Assembly (NCBI GenBank): GCA_024345305.1
Contig: BRON01000016.1
Span: 62,001 to 126,000 of the forward strand
Direction of reading: 5' to 3'
Source of the DNA: Mrakia gelida
Lineage: Eukaryota; Basidiomycota; Tremellomycetes; Cystofilobasidiales; Mrakiaceae
DNA length: 64,000 bases
The notes beneath the pieces were generated by a model. It had not been told where the DNA came from and did not search any database. It saw only the letters and a program-made list of their open reading frames with translations. Shown here piece after piece: positions 35,234-46,883 of this stretch. Position 1 is the first letter of the stretch; each line of letters opens with the position of its first letter. A program made the translations under genes and the position numbers.

Positions 35234-36995
35234 ATGGCTCGAGCTTGTGCTGGATGCGCTCCTTACGTTTTCGCATGCTTCAAGGGGATGGAGAGGTCAG
35301 TCTTGATCTCGTCGTCTCTTCGTCTCGTCTCTCGTCACTCCTCCGTCCTTCTTCGATGCTGACCTCTCCGGTTGCTCTCTCAGATTTGCCGACTGGCTTA
35401 CAGGAGCAGCAGGACCCGTCTTCATCTTCCTCGCCGTTCTTCTAACAGGAACCGGAGGCTTCATCTTCTGTAGGTCCTTCTCTCTCTCTCGACGTTTCCT
35501 TCCTCCCTTCTGAGCTCGAGCTCATCGCCTTCCTTCCCTCGTCCAGTCGAGGTCGTCTACCCTTCAACGTCCTCCTTCCTCCCTCCCTTACTCCACCTCC
35601 TTTTCGCCATCCCATGCTTCGTCATCGCCCTCAACCTTTACGGCCACTACTACCTCGTGTGCTCTGTCCCTCCTGGTCGACCGGACGACGGAGAAGGACG
35701 AGGGAAGGAACGATCAGGCTGGTGGCCTTGGGCGAAAGAGCGGAAGGGAGCGGCTAGAGTTCGAGAGCTAAGGAGGAACGAGGATGCTCAGGAGGCCTTG
35801 CTAAGAGGTGGTGGGGAAGGCGAAGACTCGAGCTCTGCCGGTAGAAGAGAGCAGCAGCAGCAGCCTCTCCAGGAGAAGAAGTGTCGCAAATGCGGAGGAG
35901 CCAAACCGGAGGTGAGCTTCGACCCTTTCTTCTTTCCTTCGACGCTCCCGAGGAACGAAGCTGATCTTGCTGGTATCTTTCTACAGCGTACTCATCACTG
36001 CTCGGTATGCAAGACCTGTATCTTGAGATACGATCATCATGTTCGTTCATCTCCTCCGTTCTTCTTTCCTCGTCGCCTTCGACGCGTCTCGAACTGACCT
36101 CTTCCTTTCTCTTATCTCCAGTGCCCTTGTTCGTCCTCTTCCTCTCTACCAGCACCCATCTCTCATTCTAACCTCCCTCTTCCCCTCGTTCAGGGATAAA
36201 CCAATGCGTCGGACTCCGAAACGAACGCCATTTCGTCCTCTTCATGTTCGTCCTGCCTCTCCCTCCTTCTCCCTCCCTTCCTTCCTCCTTCCTCATCTCA
36301 CCTCCCCACCCTCTTCAACAGGTTCTACCTCGTCCTCTCTTGCACCCTCTTCATCCTCCTCGGTTACCCCCTCTTCTTCCCCTCCCTGGACCTCACCACC
36401 CCCTGGCCCTACTACACTCCCCGAATCGCCTACACCCTCCTCTGGGTCCTCGCTCTCGCCCTCGGAATAGCCGTGTCCGTCATGCTTTCGTGGCATGTCC
36501 TGCAGGCCTCATGGGGAGAGACGAGTGTGGAAGGGCATGATAACGCGTACTATGCCAAGAGGGCGAAGGAGAGAGGGGAGGTGGGGAGGTACGAGAGCAA
36601 GTGGGATTTGGGGAGGTGGAGGAATTTGGAGGTGTTCATGAATGTTGGGGAGGATGGGTAGTGAGTTGGACTTGTTCCTCTTCCTCTCGTTTTCGATTGT
36701 CTTTGACTTGGACGCGTTTGTGGCGGGAGTCGGGGCGGGTGGGAGAAGAGCGAAGGGAAGACGCGTCGACGAAACAGAACCGAATCGAAGCTGACCTTTC
36801 CCCCCCCCCCTCTCCCTTCGTCTTCATCCCCGTTCGCTCGAATTCCACAGCGGCTATGATACTCTCCTACTTCCCTACCGAATCCTCACCCACTCGGACG
36901 GAAGGATCTTTGAGCGTCGGAGAGGAGCGAGGCCGATCGCGGACGATGAGGATCTGACGGACGACGAGGAGGGAGGAGGAGGTTGGATGGAATGA
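35234..36995 (+). CDS. DHHC-type protein S-palmitoyltransferase
   Basis: Membrane enzyme that transfers palmitate to protein cysteines at the Golgi, vacuole or endoplasmic reticulum. It starts MARACAGCAPYVFACFKGME. Two membrane segments follow (AAGPVFIFLAVLLTGTGGF and LLHLLFAIPCFVIALNLYG). A charged loop with a glutamine run comes next, then the cysteine-rich domain: KCRKCGGAKPERTHHCSVC, then [20 protein letters not shown]. DHHC is complete. After it come two more membrane segments (YLVLSCTLFILLGYPLFF and LLWVLALALGIAVSVM) and ETSVEG, a variant of the TTxE motif. The DHHC-CPW region is split by two introns around a 7-nt exon (36122-36128). The last exon adds GYDTLLPYRILTHSDGR and an acidic Gly-rich end. 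Which PFA/ZDHHC subfamily it belongs to was not decided. Confidence 0.9.
36122..36128 (+). other. 7-nt micro-exon within the DHHC signature
   Basis: The exon ending CGATCATCAT at 36040 codes for DHH. The next AG acceptor is at 36120-36121, and GTTCGT starts at 36129. Between them lie only TGCCCTT, giving Cys, Pro and the first base of Trp. The following acceptor at 36191-36193 restores the frame with GGATAAACC (Trp-Ile-Asn). This join is required to complete the catalytic Cys of DHHC followed by PW. Confidence 0.75.
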
Positions 36996-37211
36996 GCTCT
37001 CTCGATCCCCAACCAGTGTCTAAACAAGAACGCAGAGTGATGGGCAAGGAAACCTCAGATGGGGTTCGAAAGGACGAGGCGACGGCGAGTGAGTGAAGCG
37101 CCGATTGAATCGTTTCGTCCTCGTCTTGCTCCATCATCACTCGTTCCACTTCCTACGCCGGCTCACTTCCTTTCTTAGCACGTATTGAATTATCACAAGA
37201 AGCCAATCATG

Positions 37212-39160
37212 CTATCTTCTCCCACCCTTGACAGCTCCCTTCGCACCATGCCCACCACCCTTCCCTCCCTTCGCGGCGACGTCCTTCTCCGGGTCGTCGA
37301 GGAACCCTCCGACTTCCAACGCGTCTCGCGCACACTGTCCGATGTGTTTGAATCGATCGGGTCCGATGTGGGTTCCTCCGAACCAACGGGTTACGATGAC
37401 GAGAACGTTGGTTACGTCCTGTGAAGAGGTGAGGACGAAGGGGAGGGAGGGAGGGAAAGAGCGAAAGAAGAGGTGGGTCAGCGAACGAGGGAGGGAGGGA
37501 GGGCAGAGAAAGTGGAGAGAAAGGGAGGGAAGCGATGGGATGAGAGATAAACTCACGAGGATCTGTAAGAGATGAGCTATCCGAGATCCAGCTGCTGATT
37601 CTCCGTCGTCGTCGTTGTCTGGTTCGAAAGGGAAAGGGGAGGGCGAGTCAGTTTCGAGATCAAGATGAAAGCTCGAAGACGGTGGGTTTGGAGCGGAGAG
37701 GGCGCGGAGAGGATGTACAGCGGGAAGTCGGGATGGGGAAAAGAGGAAGGAGCGAAGAGAAAACGCGACTCACCCTGGATCATCGCTCCTCCCACTCCCT
37801 TCACTCGATAAGCATGGATGATCGGATGCGACGCCTTCCCGACCTTCTTATCCTCCAGCAGATGATTCAGTATTATTGGGATCTGGCGGCGAGCAAGCGA
37901 AAGCACCATCAGTTCTCCGTCTCGTCTCGTCCTGGCCTCCTCGAGAAAATCGACGCGTCGTTCGTTCGTGGAGACTCACCATCGCGACATCGTCCACCCT
38001 CACGCTCCTCCCAACAAACACGCTCTTTCTGTCCACGATTGGTTCGGAAACGAAGATCTCTACTCCTTCAGGCAGCTCGGTAGCGACCTCTGCTAGCACT
38101 GGAGCTCGCGTCGGAGGGTCGTGTCGACGCGAGGAGGAGGAGGACGACTCTCCGTTCGAGGTGGGGTGGTGTTCCGAGCGGAGGAGGGAGGATTCGTAGT
38201 GGGATAGGAGGTTGGTAGTGTACCATTCCTGTGAAATGGGCGAGACGGAAAGGTGAGCTCGAACGATGAGAAAGAAGGGAACGAACAACGGAGGGAAAGC
38301 GAGAAGGACGAGACGACGAACCTGACAGATATTCCGGACGTGTTCTAGGCCCTCCCAGACTGCTACCTCTCCAGAAACGAAAGGGATCCCATCCCCGTCG
38401 GGGGGAGGGATCGAGAAGTAGGTGCGTAGGATTCGACCGACTGCACAAGAAAACGAAGCAAGAAGGGAAGGGAGGAGGGAGGAGGGTGAGCTCGAACTGT
38501 TCTCCTTCCTTCTCTTCGTTTGGCTCGCTCGATCTCAGCTAGCCCAGGAACAAGACGCCGCGCGAGAGTATAGATGGGGTACTCACAGAGTCCCGAATCA
38601 ACTCCAAAATCACCCACGTAACGATCTAGCAGCTGCAGCTGAGGCGGACTCTCTGACTCAGGGTAGCCAGGAGGGATGGTGACGAGGACGGAGACCTTCA
38701 CTTCCTCGTTCTCTGGTAGACTGACACCCCGAACGAACCTATCAGCATCTATGTATTCCCTTCGCGCTCTCGCGCATAAGAAGAGAAGGGAAGAACTCAC
38801 GGCAAAACAGCCTCGTACCTCAACTTCCCACCCTTGCTCTCCGGTCCCCTCCCTTCAGGATTCGGTTGGGTATTCGACGAAGAAGCAGTGAACTCCGTTG
38901 GGTCATGAAGGCGGAAGACGTCGTCTCCGTAGATGGCGAGAAGAGCTTCGAGCTCGAGGGAGGTGGAGAGGAGATCGGGAGAGTCTGAAGGACGAAGAAG
39001 GGAGGGAAGGGAAAGGTCAGCTTCGTCGTTTTGGAGCTCGCTTTTGCTTCTCTTCCTCCTCGTTCGAGTGGCTTTGGTACTCACCAGATAGAGATTCAAT
39101 GAAAGCCTGGAAGTCCGTTGTCGTAGAAGAAGCGAGAGGGTCCGTGGAGGAGTTGAACAT
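37212..39160 (-). CDS. YIH1: YIH1/IMPACT-family regulator of Gcn2
   Basis: Cytosolic protein that binds Gcn1 through an RWD domain and keeps it from activating the kinase Gcn2, so it damps the amino-acid starvation response. Exon 1 is MFNSSTDPLASSTTTDFQAF through ESLS. The RWD domain follows with LELEALLAIYGDDVF, LRYEAVLPVSLPENEEVKVS, IPPGYPESESPPQLQL and the helix EWYTTNLLSHYES. After a serine-rich linker comes the UPF0029 domain: FVSEPIVDRKSVFVGRSVRV, HPIIHAYRV, the insert DNDDDGESAAG, and VLVIVTRWFGGTHIGPDRF. The order RWD then UPF0029 identifies the family. The tail is lysine/glycine-rich (KGGKGGGHGAKGAVKGGRR). The gene lies just downstream of CIA2 on the same strand. Confidence 0.92.
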
Positions 39161-39388
39161 CTCTCGTTCGATTGATGATGATGACCGTTGCGAGCGAAGG
39201 GGAGTTGAGCTCAGACTTGGGAGGAGGAGGGAAGGGATCGATTTGGAGCTGGGCTGGTTCGCAGTCTTCTCGCTCGGAGAAGAGATAGATGGATGAGCAC
39301 ATATGTAGATAGCATTCGGAACGAAGTAGGTTTACAAAAATACAACACGGCGAGCACAACGATCAGCCCTCCCTCGCCTCGAGCTCGA

Positions 39389-40425
39389 TCAACCCTGGAT
39401 CGCCTCCCCTCCCCTCCTTCCAGCACTGGACAAGCAACCCTCCACCACACCGAGGAGATGAGAGTTCTCCAGAGCGGCTGCTACTCGTTCCTTATCGTTG
39501 AGTTGTTTGTTGACTGCGAAGGGGGAGGAGGGAGGGTGAGCTTGAGCTCGAGCTCGCGCGAGGAAGGGAGAGAGAAGATAGGTCGAACGTACCAGCATTC
39601 TCGGACTGATGAGTCCCAGCCTTGACCTTGATGTCAACCTTGTACCTCTCGGGTAGGGAGCGAAGGAGTCGAACTCGGAGGGAGAGGCCTGGACACGAAC
39701 GAAGGCGAACGAGACGAACCGAAGATGAGCTTCGAGCTCGTGAGCTTTCCCTTCCTTTCTTCGACCTTCCCAGCGACCCTCAAGACGGGTGAGCCCCAAA
39801 AGAGCAAGCGCAACTCACCAATCAAGGTAGCCATAGAGCAATGAGGGATGGTAGGTGTGAACTCTACGAGAACGTGGTTCTTGGAGAGGGTGATCTGAGC
39901 TGCTGACACCACGGCGAGTTGTTCGAGCGTGAGAGGATGCTCCGGGTCTGTTATTGAGCGGAGGAGGTCTGGGAGTATCGAGGGGAGCGGTTAGGTACGA
40001 CGGTAAAGACAAAAACGAGGGGGGCGAAGAAGAAACGAGAGAAGGAACGAAAGGGGGCGAAGAAGAAACGAGAGAAGGAACGAAACGAGTCAGTCAGCAG
40101 CAGCTTCCACCTCTCCCCTCCCTCCCCTCTCCACCTCCTTCGTCCCTATAGACTCACCATACACTTCCTCCTCATCGATCTCCTCCTCCTCCTCTTCCTC
40201 TTCCTCTAGCCCGCTCTCTCCACTCTCGCTGCTCTGTCCTGGACTGCACGGCGAGCAAGGACTCTTTGCGAAATCGGCGTCGACGAGTTGGATGCCTTCC
40301 TCCGCCCATAGATCTTGAACGGTGATGGCGGCTTTCGTAGATTTGATCTTGTTTGCTCGAGCGGTGGAGGAAGGGAGGGAGGGAGGTTGGTGCACGATCG
40401 GGTTGGCGTTGTCGAGGGAGGGCAT
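39389..40425 (-). CDS. CIA2: Cytosolic iron-sulfur assembly targeting factor Cia2 (MIP18 family)
   Basis: Member of the CIA targeting complex (with Cia1 and Mms19) that delivers Fe-S clusters to cytosolic and nuclear proteins such as DNA polymerases and helicases. It starts [20 protein letters not shown]. After an acidic run ([16 protein letters not shown]) the MIP18 domain reads [64 protein letters not shown] and [20 protein letters not shown]. The conserved reactive Cys in HCSMATLIG is present. There are four exons. The N-terminal acidic extension is low complexity and probably disordered. It is divergent from SKI8, with 302 bp between starts. Confidence 0.95.
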
Positions 40426-40727
40426 CGTGATAAGAGAGGATGGAAGGGAAAGAAGGAGGCAAGGTGAGAGTTGGGAGGGAACCGAGAGAGGTGGAGAGGA
40501 AGGGGAGATGGGCGGGTGCGGAGGCAGATTTTCAAGGGAGAACTTCCGGCAGAGGTGAGACAGGAGAGATGCGGGTCGTGTATACTAATCAGCTCGGAGT
40601 CAAAATATCTAGCAGACGGGCTTTGAGGGCGAAGCTCACCTCGACTCTGAACGAAGGCGATTTCGACGAGAGCTCGTCTCGTCTTGTTCGACGTCGACTC
40701 CACCTCCTTCCCTCCATCTATATCAAC

Positions 40728-42661
40728 ATGGTGAGCTCGCGCACCTGCTCGACAAGGGCTCCTGTAGCACTTGAACTGATTCATCCTCCCGTTTACCCCT
40801 CGTAGTCGGTCCAATTCGTCGTCGACAAGGACGCAGAACAACGTGAGCTTCGATCTTTCCCTTCCCTCCCTTCGTTCCTCCTCGGCCCTCGCCTCCTCCT
40901 TCTGTCCAGATCTCCTTGGCGTAGATCGGTGTTTAGATTGACAGCTCACCGATAGGCTGTAGCCTGTGTTAAAGAAATCAGTCCTCTCCCAGGCTTCGAG
41001 AAGAGGAAACGACGCTGACCCTCCCTCCTCCTCCCTTCCTCTGATCTCCCCCTCCTCAGCCCACGACGATGCCATCTGGGGAGTCAAGTGGACGACTAAG
41101 GATCAGGTTGTATCAGTTGGATTGGATGGAGCTCTCAAGGTTTGGTGAGTAACTTCTGCTATCGTCGTTCGGGATGAAGTGGAGAGGGAGGAGGAGGAGA
41201 GAAGGGGAAGGAGAGTCGAAGGTCAACCTTCGATCATCTCTCGTCCGTTCGACTTCGAGCTTCGAAGCGTCTTCTTATAGCAGCATACAGCTCAGAAAGC
41301 ATATCTCGACGCCTTCTCAATCGAGCTCGAAGGACATCTCTCGAATTCCTCTCCCTCTCCCCTTCTTCATCCATCGCTTCCTCCGTCGAGCTCAACCTGA
41401 CCCTCTCCCTCCCTCCCCTCCTATGTGTTTTCCCTCTCCCAGGGACTCCCAAGGCGCCCTCCTCCATTCTCCCACCCCTCACCCTCTCGGAATCACTTCC
41501 CTCTCCGTCTCCCCTCTAGCCAACCGATCCCTCTCCAACTCCATCGACGGCACAACCCTCCTCCACTCCCTCTCCTCAGGTCAACTCCTCGGAACTCACC
41601 AGTCCTTCCTTAAACCCTCCAACTCAACCTCGACCGCCACTGCCTCGAGCTGGACGGTCGCCATGCATCCGGAGGAGAAGGTCTTCGCTAGTTCTGGATC
41701 GGGAGGGAAGGTCGTTCTGAGGGAGGCGAGGGTCGAGGGCGATGAAGGGTTCGAGCAGAGTCAAGGAGAGGGTTGGGGAGCTGAGAAGAGGGTGCTCGAG
41801 ACGGGGAAGGACAAGTTTGGGATGGATTTGAAGTATGTGAGTATAACGGAGACTTTCTTTGGTTGGGTGTCAGGGAGGGAGGGACGCGAACTGACTTCTC
41901 CGTCGCGTTCCCTTTTCCCTTTCACAGTCTCCCGACGGCCGTCTTCTCGCTCTCTCCAGCGATACCGGAGCCATCTTCATCTTCGACGTCGAAGCCGGAT
42001 CCCTCGTAGCTACCTACGCTACCCACTCCGTCTGCGTTCGAGCTCTCTCTTGGTCTCCCGACGGACAGGTTCGTCTCGCTCTCTCCCTTCCTCGTCCCTC
42101 CCATCTCCTCTCACTCCCTCACACCCCTCTCCCCCCCTTCCCTTCCCACACCTCCCCCAGTTCCTCTTCTCCGGCTCGGACGACAAATCCATCATCCTCC
42201 ACGACGTTCGTTCCTCCACCCACTCCTCCTCCTCCAACACCAAAATCTCCTCAGGCGTCTCAACCCTCACAGGTCACACGTCCTGGATCCTCTCCCTCGC
42301 CACTTCCCCTTCCGACGGTCGACTGCTTGCTTCCACCTCGGCGGACAAGACCATCAAGCTCTGGGATGTGCGAGCTGGAGGAGCGGGAGGACAGAAGGGA
42401 GGGTGCGTGGGGACGTTCCAGGAGGCCGAGGCGAGTTGGGGAGTGGATTGGAGGCCGTTGGAGTGTGATCAGAGGGAGGTGGGGAAGAGGTTCGTTAGTG
42501 GGGGGGAGGAGAAGGTTGTTAGGTGAGTTTTTCTTCTTCTTCGGAGGAACGGTTTGGGGATGGGTTCGGTGCGAAGGAGGGGGACGCGAGCTGACTTTTC
42601 GTTTCGTTTTGCTTTGTTCGTTCGTGAAAACAGGTTCTGGAGAGCTGCTGGAGCTGCTTGA
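40728..42661 (+). CDS. SKI8: Ski complex WD40 subunit Ski8
   Basis: WD40 scaffold of the Ski complex, which feeds mRNA to the cytoplasmic exosome; in some fungi it also acts in meiotic recombination. Exon 1 is only the start codon (40728-40730). After a 75-nt intron, exon 2 gives SVQFVVDKDAEQ. Later exons give HDDAIWGVKWTTKDQVVSVG, HPLGITSLSVSP, SSWTVAMHPEEKVFASSGSG, SPDGRLLALSSDTGAIFIF, VRALSWSPDGQFLFSGSDDK, GHTSWILSLATSPSDGRLLA and SADKTIKLWDVR. The end is FWRAAGAA-stop. Seven WD repeats and the family's short termini fit Ski8/WDR61. If the first ATG were not used, the next in-frame ATG would remove much of blade one, which supports the isolated start codon. DIS3, whose exosome Ski feeds, lies in the same window, about 28 kb away. 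Confidence 0.9.
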
Positions 42662-43015
42662 TCTTTCGGACCTACTATCTCGAATGATCGATGTCTTATC
42701 TACTCGCGTTCCTCAGCCGAAAAGGCAAAAAAAAAAAAAAAAAAAAAGTCCTGATCGAGAAGTGATCGTTGAAGTCAAGACGCGTCGTCTTCGTCTCGCC
42801 TTTCTTGCTCCGGTCTTGACGTTCTTCGTCTTCTATTAAGGAGTGGTTCGAAACACGCTCAAGCAGAAGACGAAGTGAATTCGCTCTTAGGATTTTTATG
42901 CTCGTGCGTCGGTCGTTCGCCGACTCCTCGCTCGCTTGCCCCTCGAGTCTACAACCAATGATACAATCGCACACGGACCTAAATTACGGCTGATTCTAAG
43001 AGAGAAGATGGGAAC
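42662..43015. other. Intergenic, convergent SKI8 / transporter, with A22 tract
   Basis: Holds an uninterrupted run of 22 A at 42727-42748, 66 bp after the SKI8 stop, and a GACGCGTC at 42779. A genomic run of this kind next to a 3' end may be a retrotransposed poly(A) tail, or simple slippage. No target-site duplication was obvious. Confidence 0.5.
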
Positions 43016-46000
43016 CTAAGTGACGAGACTGAGAGCGATGGCAGTGACAGCTGGAGGACGACCGATGAAGAAGAGAGGAGAGGAGGTCAGCGCTCGGGAA
43101 GGCATCTCCAAGACAAGAGATCCAGAAGAACTGACCAGTCGTCGAAACAAACATGAAGACGTATTGCGCGAGCAAAAATCTGTAGGAGGGAAAGGCAGAG
43201 AGTCAGTTCGGGAAGAGGACGAAGACGGGGTTGGATGGGAGAACGAACGCTGAAACGATATCGCAACGTCCTCCTGGTGCGACGAGTTGAGTGACTACTA
43301 GCTGATTGATGGCCGCGGGGGTTCCGCTCTGTTGAGAGGAGGAAAGTAAGAAGAGGAAAACAAAGAGGAAGGCAGAGAACGGTCAGTGGGACGCGTCGAC
43401 GAGAGGAGGATGTGAGACGAAAAGTTCGACGTACGAGAAGCATGGCGACGAAGGAGAGAACTGGGATCCGAGAGGCAGCGAGCAAGGACGTAACGTCAGT
43501 TGGTGCATCGAAAGAGAAAGGGAACAAAGAAACGATGCAAAGCAGAAGCAGACGAGACGGGGACGCGACTCACTCTTCGACTCTGGAGGAAAGAAACTTG
43601 ACGAGAGACCCGTCACGAAGAAGATCCCGACGACTGGAAGGATGACCATCTTGACGACCGTCATTGCCTGAAGGAAGGGCGGAAAGACGGAAAGGAGGCT
43701 CGTCAGCGACGAGGATCGAGCGTCGGGTCGACAACGAGCGCGAGAGGTCCGACTCACGAGGATCGCTCCGATGGGCAGCTTCGAGAACGGCTTGGGGATC
43801 TCAATCCTAGCGAAGGATGCTCCGAGAAGGATGGTGGCTGTGTGAGGAGAAGGTCCGACGAAAAGGGAGGAAGGATGAAGGCAAAGCAGAGTCGAGTCAG
43901 TCGCGTCGTTCAGTTTTCGAAAAATCGTTTCGTGGACGACTTTGCGAAGGCATGTAGGAAGGAGGAACTCACACCCCGGGACACACATCGCACCCACGAA
44001 AGAAGCCGTGTCTTGAATGAAAGCGAGAGGTGGTCGTCCATCGGGAGCGAGCCTGATCCGCGTCCCACTCCATCCCGGCACGTCTGGTACGAACAGCGCC
44101 TTGAGCGGCGAAACGAGGGAGAAGATAATGGCGAGGACCAGCGTTCCGGTGATGGGAGTGCAGAGGGAGAGGAGGATGGCCTTGAGAGCGTGGTAGACGG
44201 TTAGCCCGAAGGACTGAGGTTCCGTCGGAAGGTCGAGGTCCTCCTCTTCGTTTGGATTCGATCCGTGAGGTGAAGGAGCTCGTGAGGGGTTGGCTGAGGG
44301 AGGAGGTGGTGGCAAACGTTCTTTGTGGGGGTGAGAGGGAGAGTGGTTGTGGTTGTGGTTGTGGTTGTGGAAGGAGTGGAGGACTCGTCGGGTGATGGTG
44401 GATCCGGACGAGGGAGGGAGGTAGGAGGAGGATCGATCGAGGACCGAGTCGACGGTTGCTCCTGAGACCGAGCGAGTGAGTCGATCCATAGCAGCGAGTT
44501 GTTGCTGACCGGCACTCGGTCTTCTTGACTTGTGAGTCGGTTGGAGTTCGATGGGTTCCACTGGTCCAGCTTCGGATTCCTCCGACCTCGTTGCGTCCAT
44601 CGACTTCGTCACCACAGCCACCTCTCCATCCTCGTGCGACTGCACCACTGTATCAGCCTCCTCCAGCTCTCGACCCCCATCCGCTGCACCCTTCGGGTTC
44701 CTCCTTCCCAGCTTCGCGTTCACCCACCGACGTCGTCGAGCCCACTTCTCCTTCAACGTCTCCGGCGTTCCCTCCTCCGACTCGTCGAGGAAATCCCATC
44801 CGCAGACTCGGTACAGTCCAGTGAAGAAGGTGAGGTTGTAAGCCAAGATGAAGACGGCGACGTATCCTAAGACGAAGAAGCGGCGAGGTGATAACGATCA
44901 GCGAAGAATCGAGGGGAGGAGAGGGACGCGATTTGAGTCTCACCAGTTCCCAGCGCCGGATCTGTTGCAGGATCGAAAGGGGCAGCGGCAGCGACGGACT
45001 GCACGATTGCTGTTGGAAGATTTCCCCAATTCGAGAGAGCTCCCTGAAGAGGAGGGGAGGAAGGGAGATAAGATAAGCGGACGCACGGAACGAGACCAGA
45101 CGCTCGACGCGAGGCACCCCAGAGCGAGGTAGACTCGCCATGATCAAAATCCCCCACTGGAACTCCCTTGGCACGTAGAAGAACTCTCGGATGAGGAAAG
45201 CCAGAAACAATCCCTGCGAGAGATAACAGAACGAGGGGCGACGTGAGTTAGAGTTCCTTCGGAAGGGGTCCGAATCAGAGGGAACTCGACATGACGAGCC
45301 TCGCTCCCTCGAAGGATTGACTGGCGAGGGATAGATAGGAAAAGAGGTGGAGAGTAGGAGGGACGATATACGTACGATGACTTCGTAGAAGAAAGCCGTG
45401 AGGAGAAGAGGTCCTATCGAGCTGACATTCGAGGAGTTGAAGGACGGTAAAATCGAGGCCCAAACAAGAGCAGGCAAGGCGAGGTTCTGTGAAGGATGAA
45501 AGTGGAAGGTGGTGAGTTCAAGCTCTGACCTGAGGATGGAAGTCGATCTGAAGTTGAGTTCTGGGGGCAGAGGAGACGAGATGGGCGAGGCTGTCGGCCT
45601 TTTCCTCCCCTCGTGAGCTCAAGTTCAACCCCTTCCTCGGTTTCTTCCTTGTCCGTCCCTCAACTCCAGCAGACCGGCCGCCCCGTTCAAAGAAATATGT
45701 ACTGACCATGGTGACCTTCATTCAGGGCGATGAAAGAGAAAAGGTCAGAACGCGACGAAGGAACGAAGACAACGAAAGAAAGAAGGGAGGGAAACCGAAG
45801 AGTCGAGCTCACCTGGCTGAACCCTCTGCTCGCTGCCAACGGAAAGAGGCCGACCTTCGTCAGAGTGAAGCCTGCAATGGTGACCAAAGCAATCTTTAAT
45901 AATGGCACCCTGTGTGAGATAGAGAGGAGATTGATGAGAGGACGAGGTAGAGGAGAGGACGGGGAGGAGGAGAGGATGGGACGAGGAGCAAAGGCAGAAC

Positions 46001-46095
46001 GACCAAACAGAGTCAGCCCTTCGTCGAAGCAGAGGCGAGTGATCCAGAGACGAGGCTTACATAGCGGTCCATATCAGGGCACCGACGGACGGCAT
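43016..46095 (-). CDS. Auxin efflux carrier (AEC) family membrane transporter, fungal Ecm3/YNL095C type
   Basis: Multi-pass membrane protein of the bile/arsenite/riboflavin transporter superfamily; fungal members' substrates are unknown. The start is MPSVGALIWTAM; the first intron splits the following Met codon. The N-terminal half has VPLLKIALVTIAGFTLTKVG, LPALVWASILPSFNSSN, GPLLLTAFFYEVI and LIREFFYVPREFQWGILIMA. The family hallmark NWGNLPTAIVQSVAAAAPF comes next, then YVAVFILAYNLTFFTGLYRV. A long hydrophilic loop (about 44200-44800) holds His/Asn and Pro-rich repeats. The C-terminal half has LFVPDVPGWSGTRIRLAPDG, TASFVGAM and AIGAILVSRTSRARC-type segments, and ends FMFVSTTAVTAIALSLVT-stop. 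Membrane segments at both ends around a long cytosolic loop match the family. It has many short exons and the last join uses GTCAGT. Confidence 0.82.
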
Positions 46096-46883
46096 GCGGG
46101 AAGGGAGGAGTTGGGGTGAAAGAGAGGAAGGAGGGGGTGAGGTCGAGTCGAAGTTGAGGTCAAGTCACATCGAAGTTTGGTTGGCCGTGGTCGTTCCTCC
46201 AAAGGGCCGCCGAAGCATCAAGAAGTCCTTTTATCGGCTTTTTAGAGCAGATTTGCAAGTCAGCTTTCGTCGACGCTCATCATGGTTTGTAGAGAGAACG
46301 AGGAGCTGGACGAAATTGAGATTTCGTCAAGTCGAAGGAGGAGGCGATCTCCGAGATGTCGACATGCCCTCCCTCCTGGCGCGACTCGCGACTTCTTTTC
46401 GTTCCCGACTTGCCCGAGGAAAGAAGACGCGAGTAAAAGGCGAGAGGGCTTACTTTCTATAAGACGTATGGTCATGATTTTCTTACTCTTGCTGTGCAAA
46501 GATCGGAACAGCCACTAAAGCGACTGCTTTTTGGTTCGAACGCGTCGATCTCTTTTCTTCGCTGTGCGCTCCTTCACTTTCCCCATGCTCAGGGCTAACC
46601 GGAGGAACAGTCATCATACATGATAGGGGCAGTCTTCCAGTCAGGAAGCGAGCAAGCGAGACTAGGGAAACAAAGCGAGAGCGATAAGCAGGACGAGACG
46701 AAAACGAAAGGAGGTGACGCGAAGAGTGAAGGAAAGAGACTGGGAAGGAGGTTTCGCAAGGGAGCCAATGGAAGTAGAAATCAAGCAATGGGAAGGGTAG
46801 CAAGCAAACACAATAACGATGATAACAGCGAGAGGAAAGGAGAAGGAGGAAAAAGCAAGAAAAGCAAAACACGTCGAAGTCCA
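46096..46883. other. Intergenic, transporter promoter and 3' flank of the next gene
   Basis: About 790 bp. The half nearest the transporter is its probable promoter and leader, with C/T-rich tracts on the transcribed strand. The half nearest 46880 is A/G-rich on the + strand and is probably the 3' untranslated region of the gene at 46884-49035. No convincing coding segment was seen. Confidence 0.4.
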
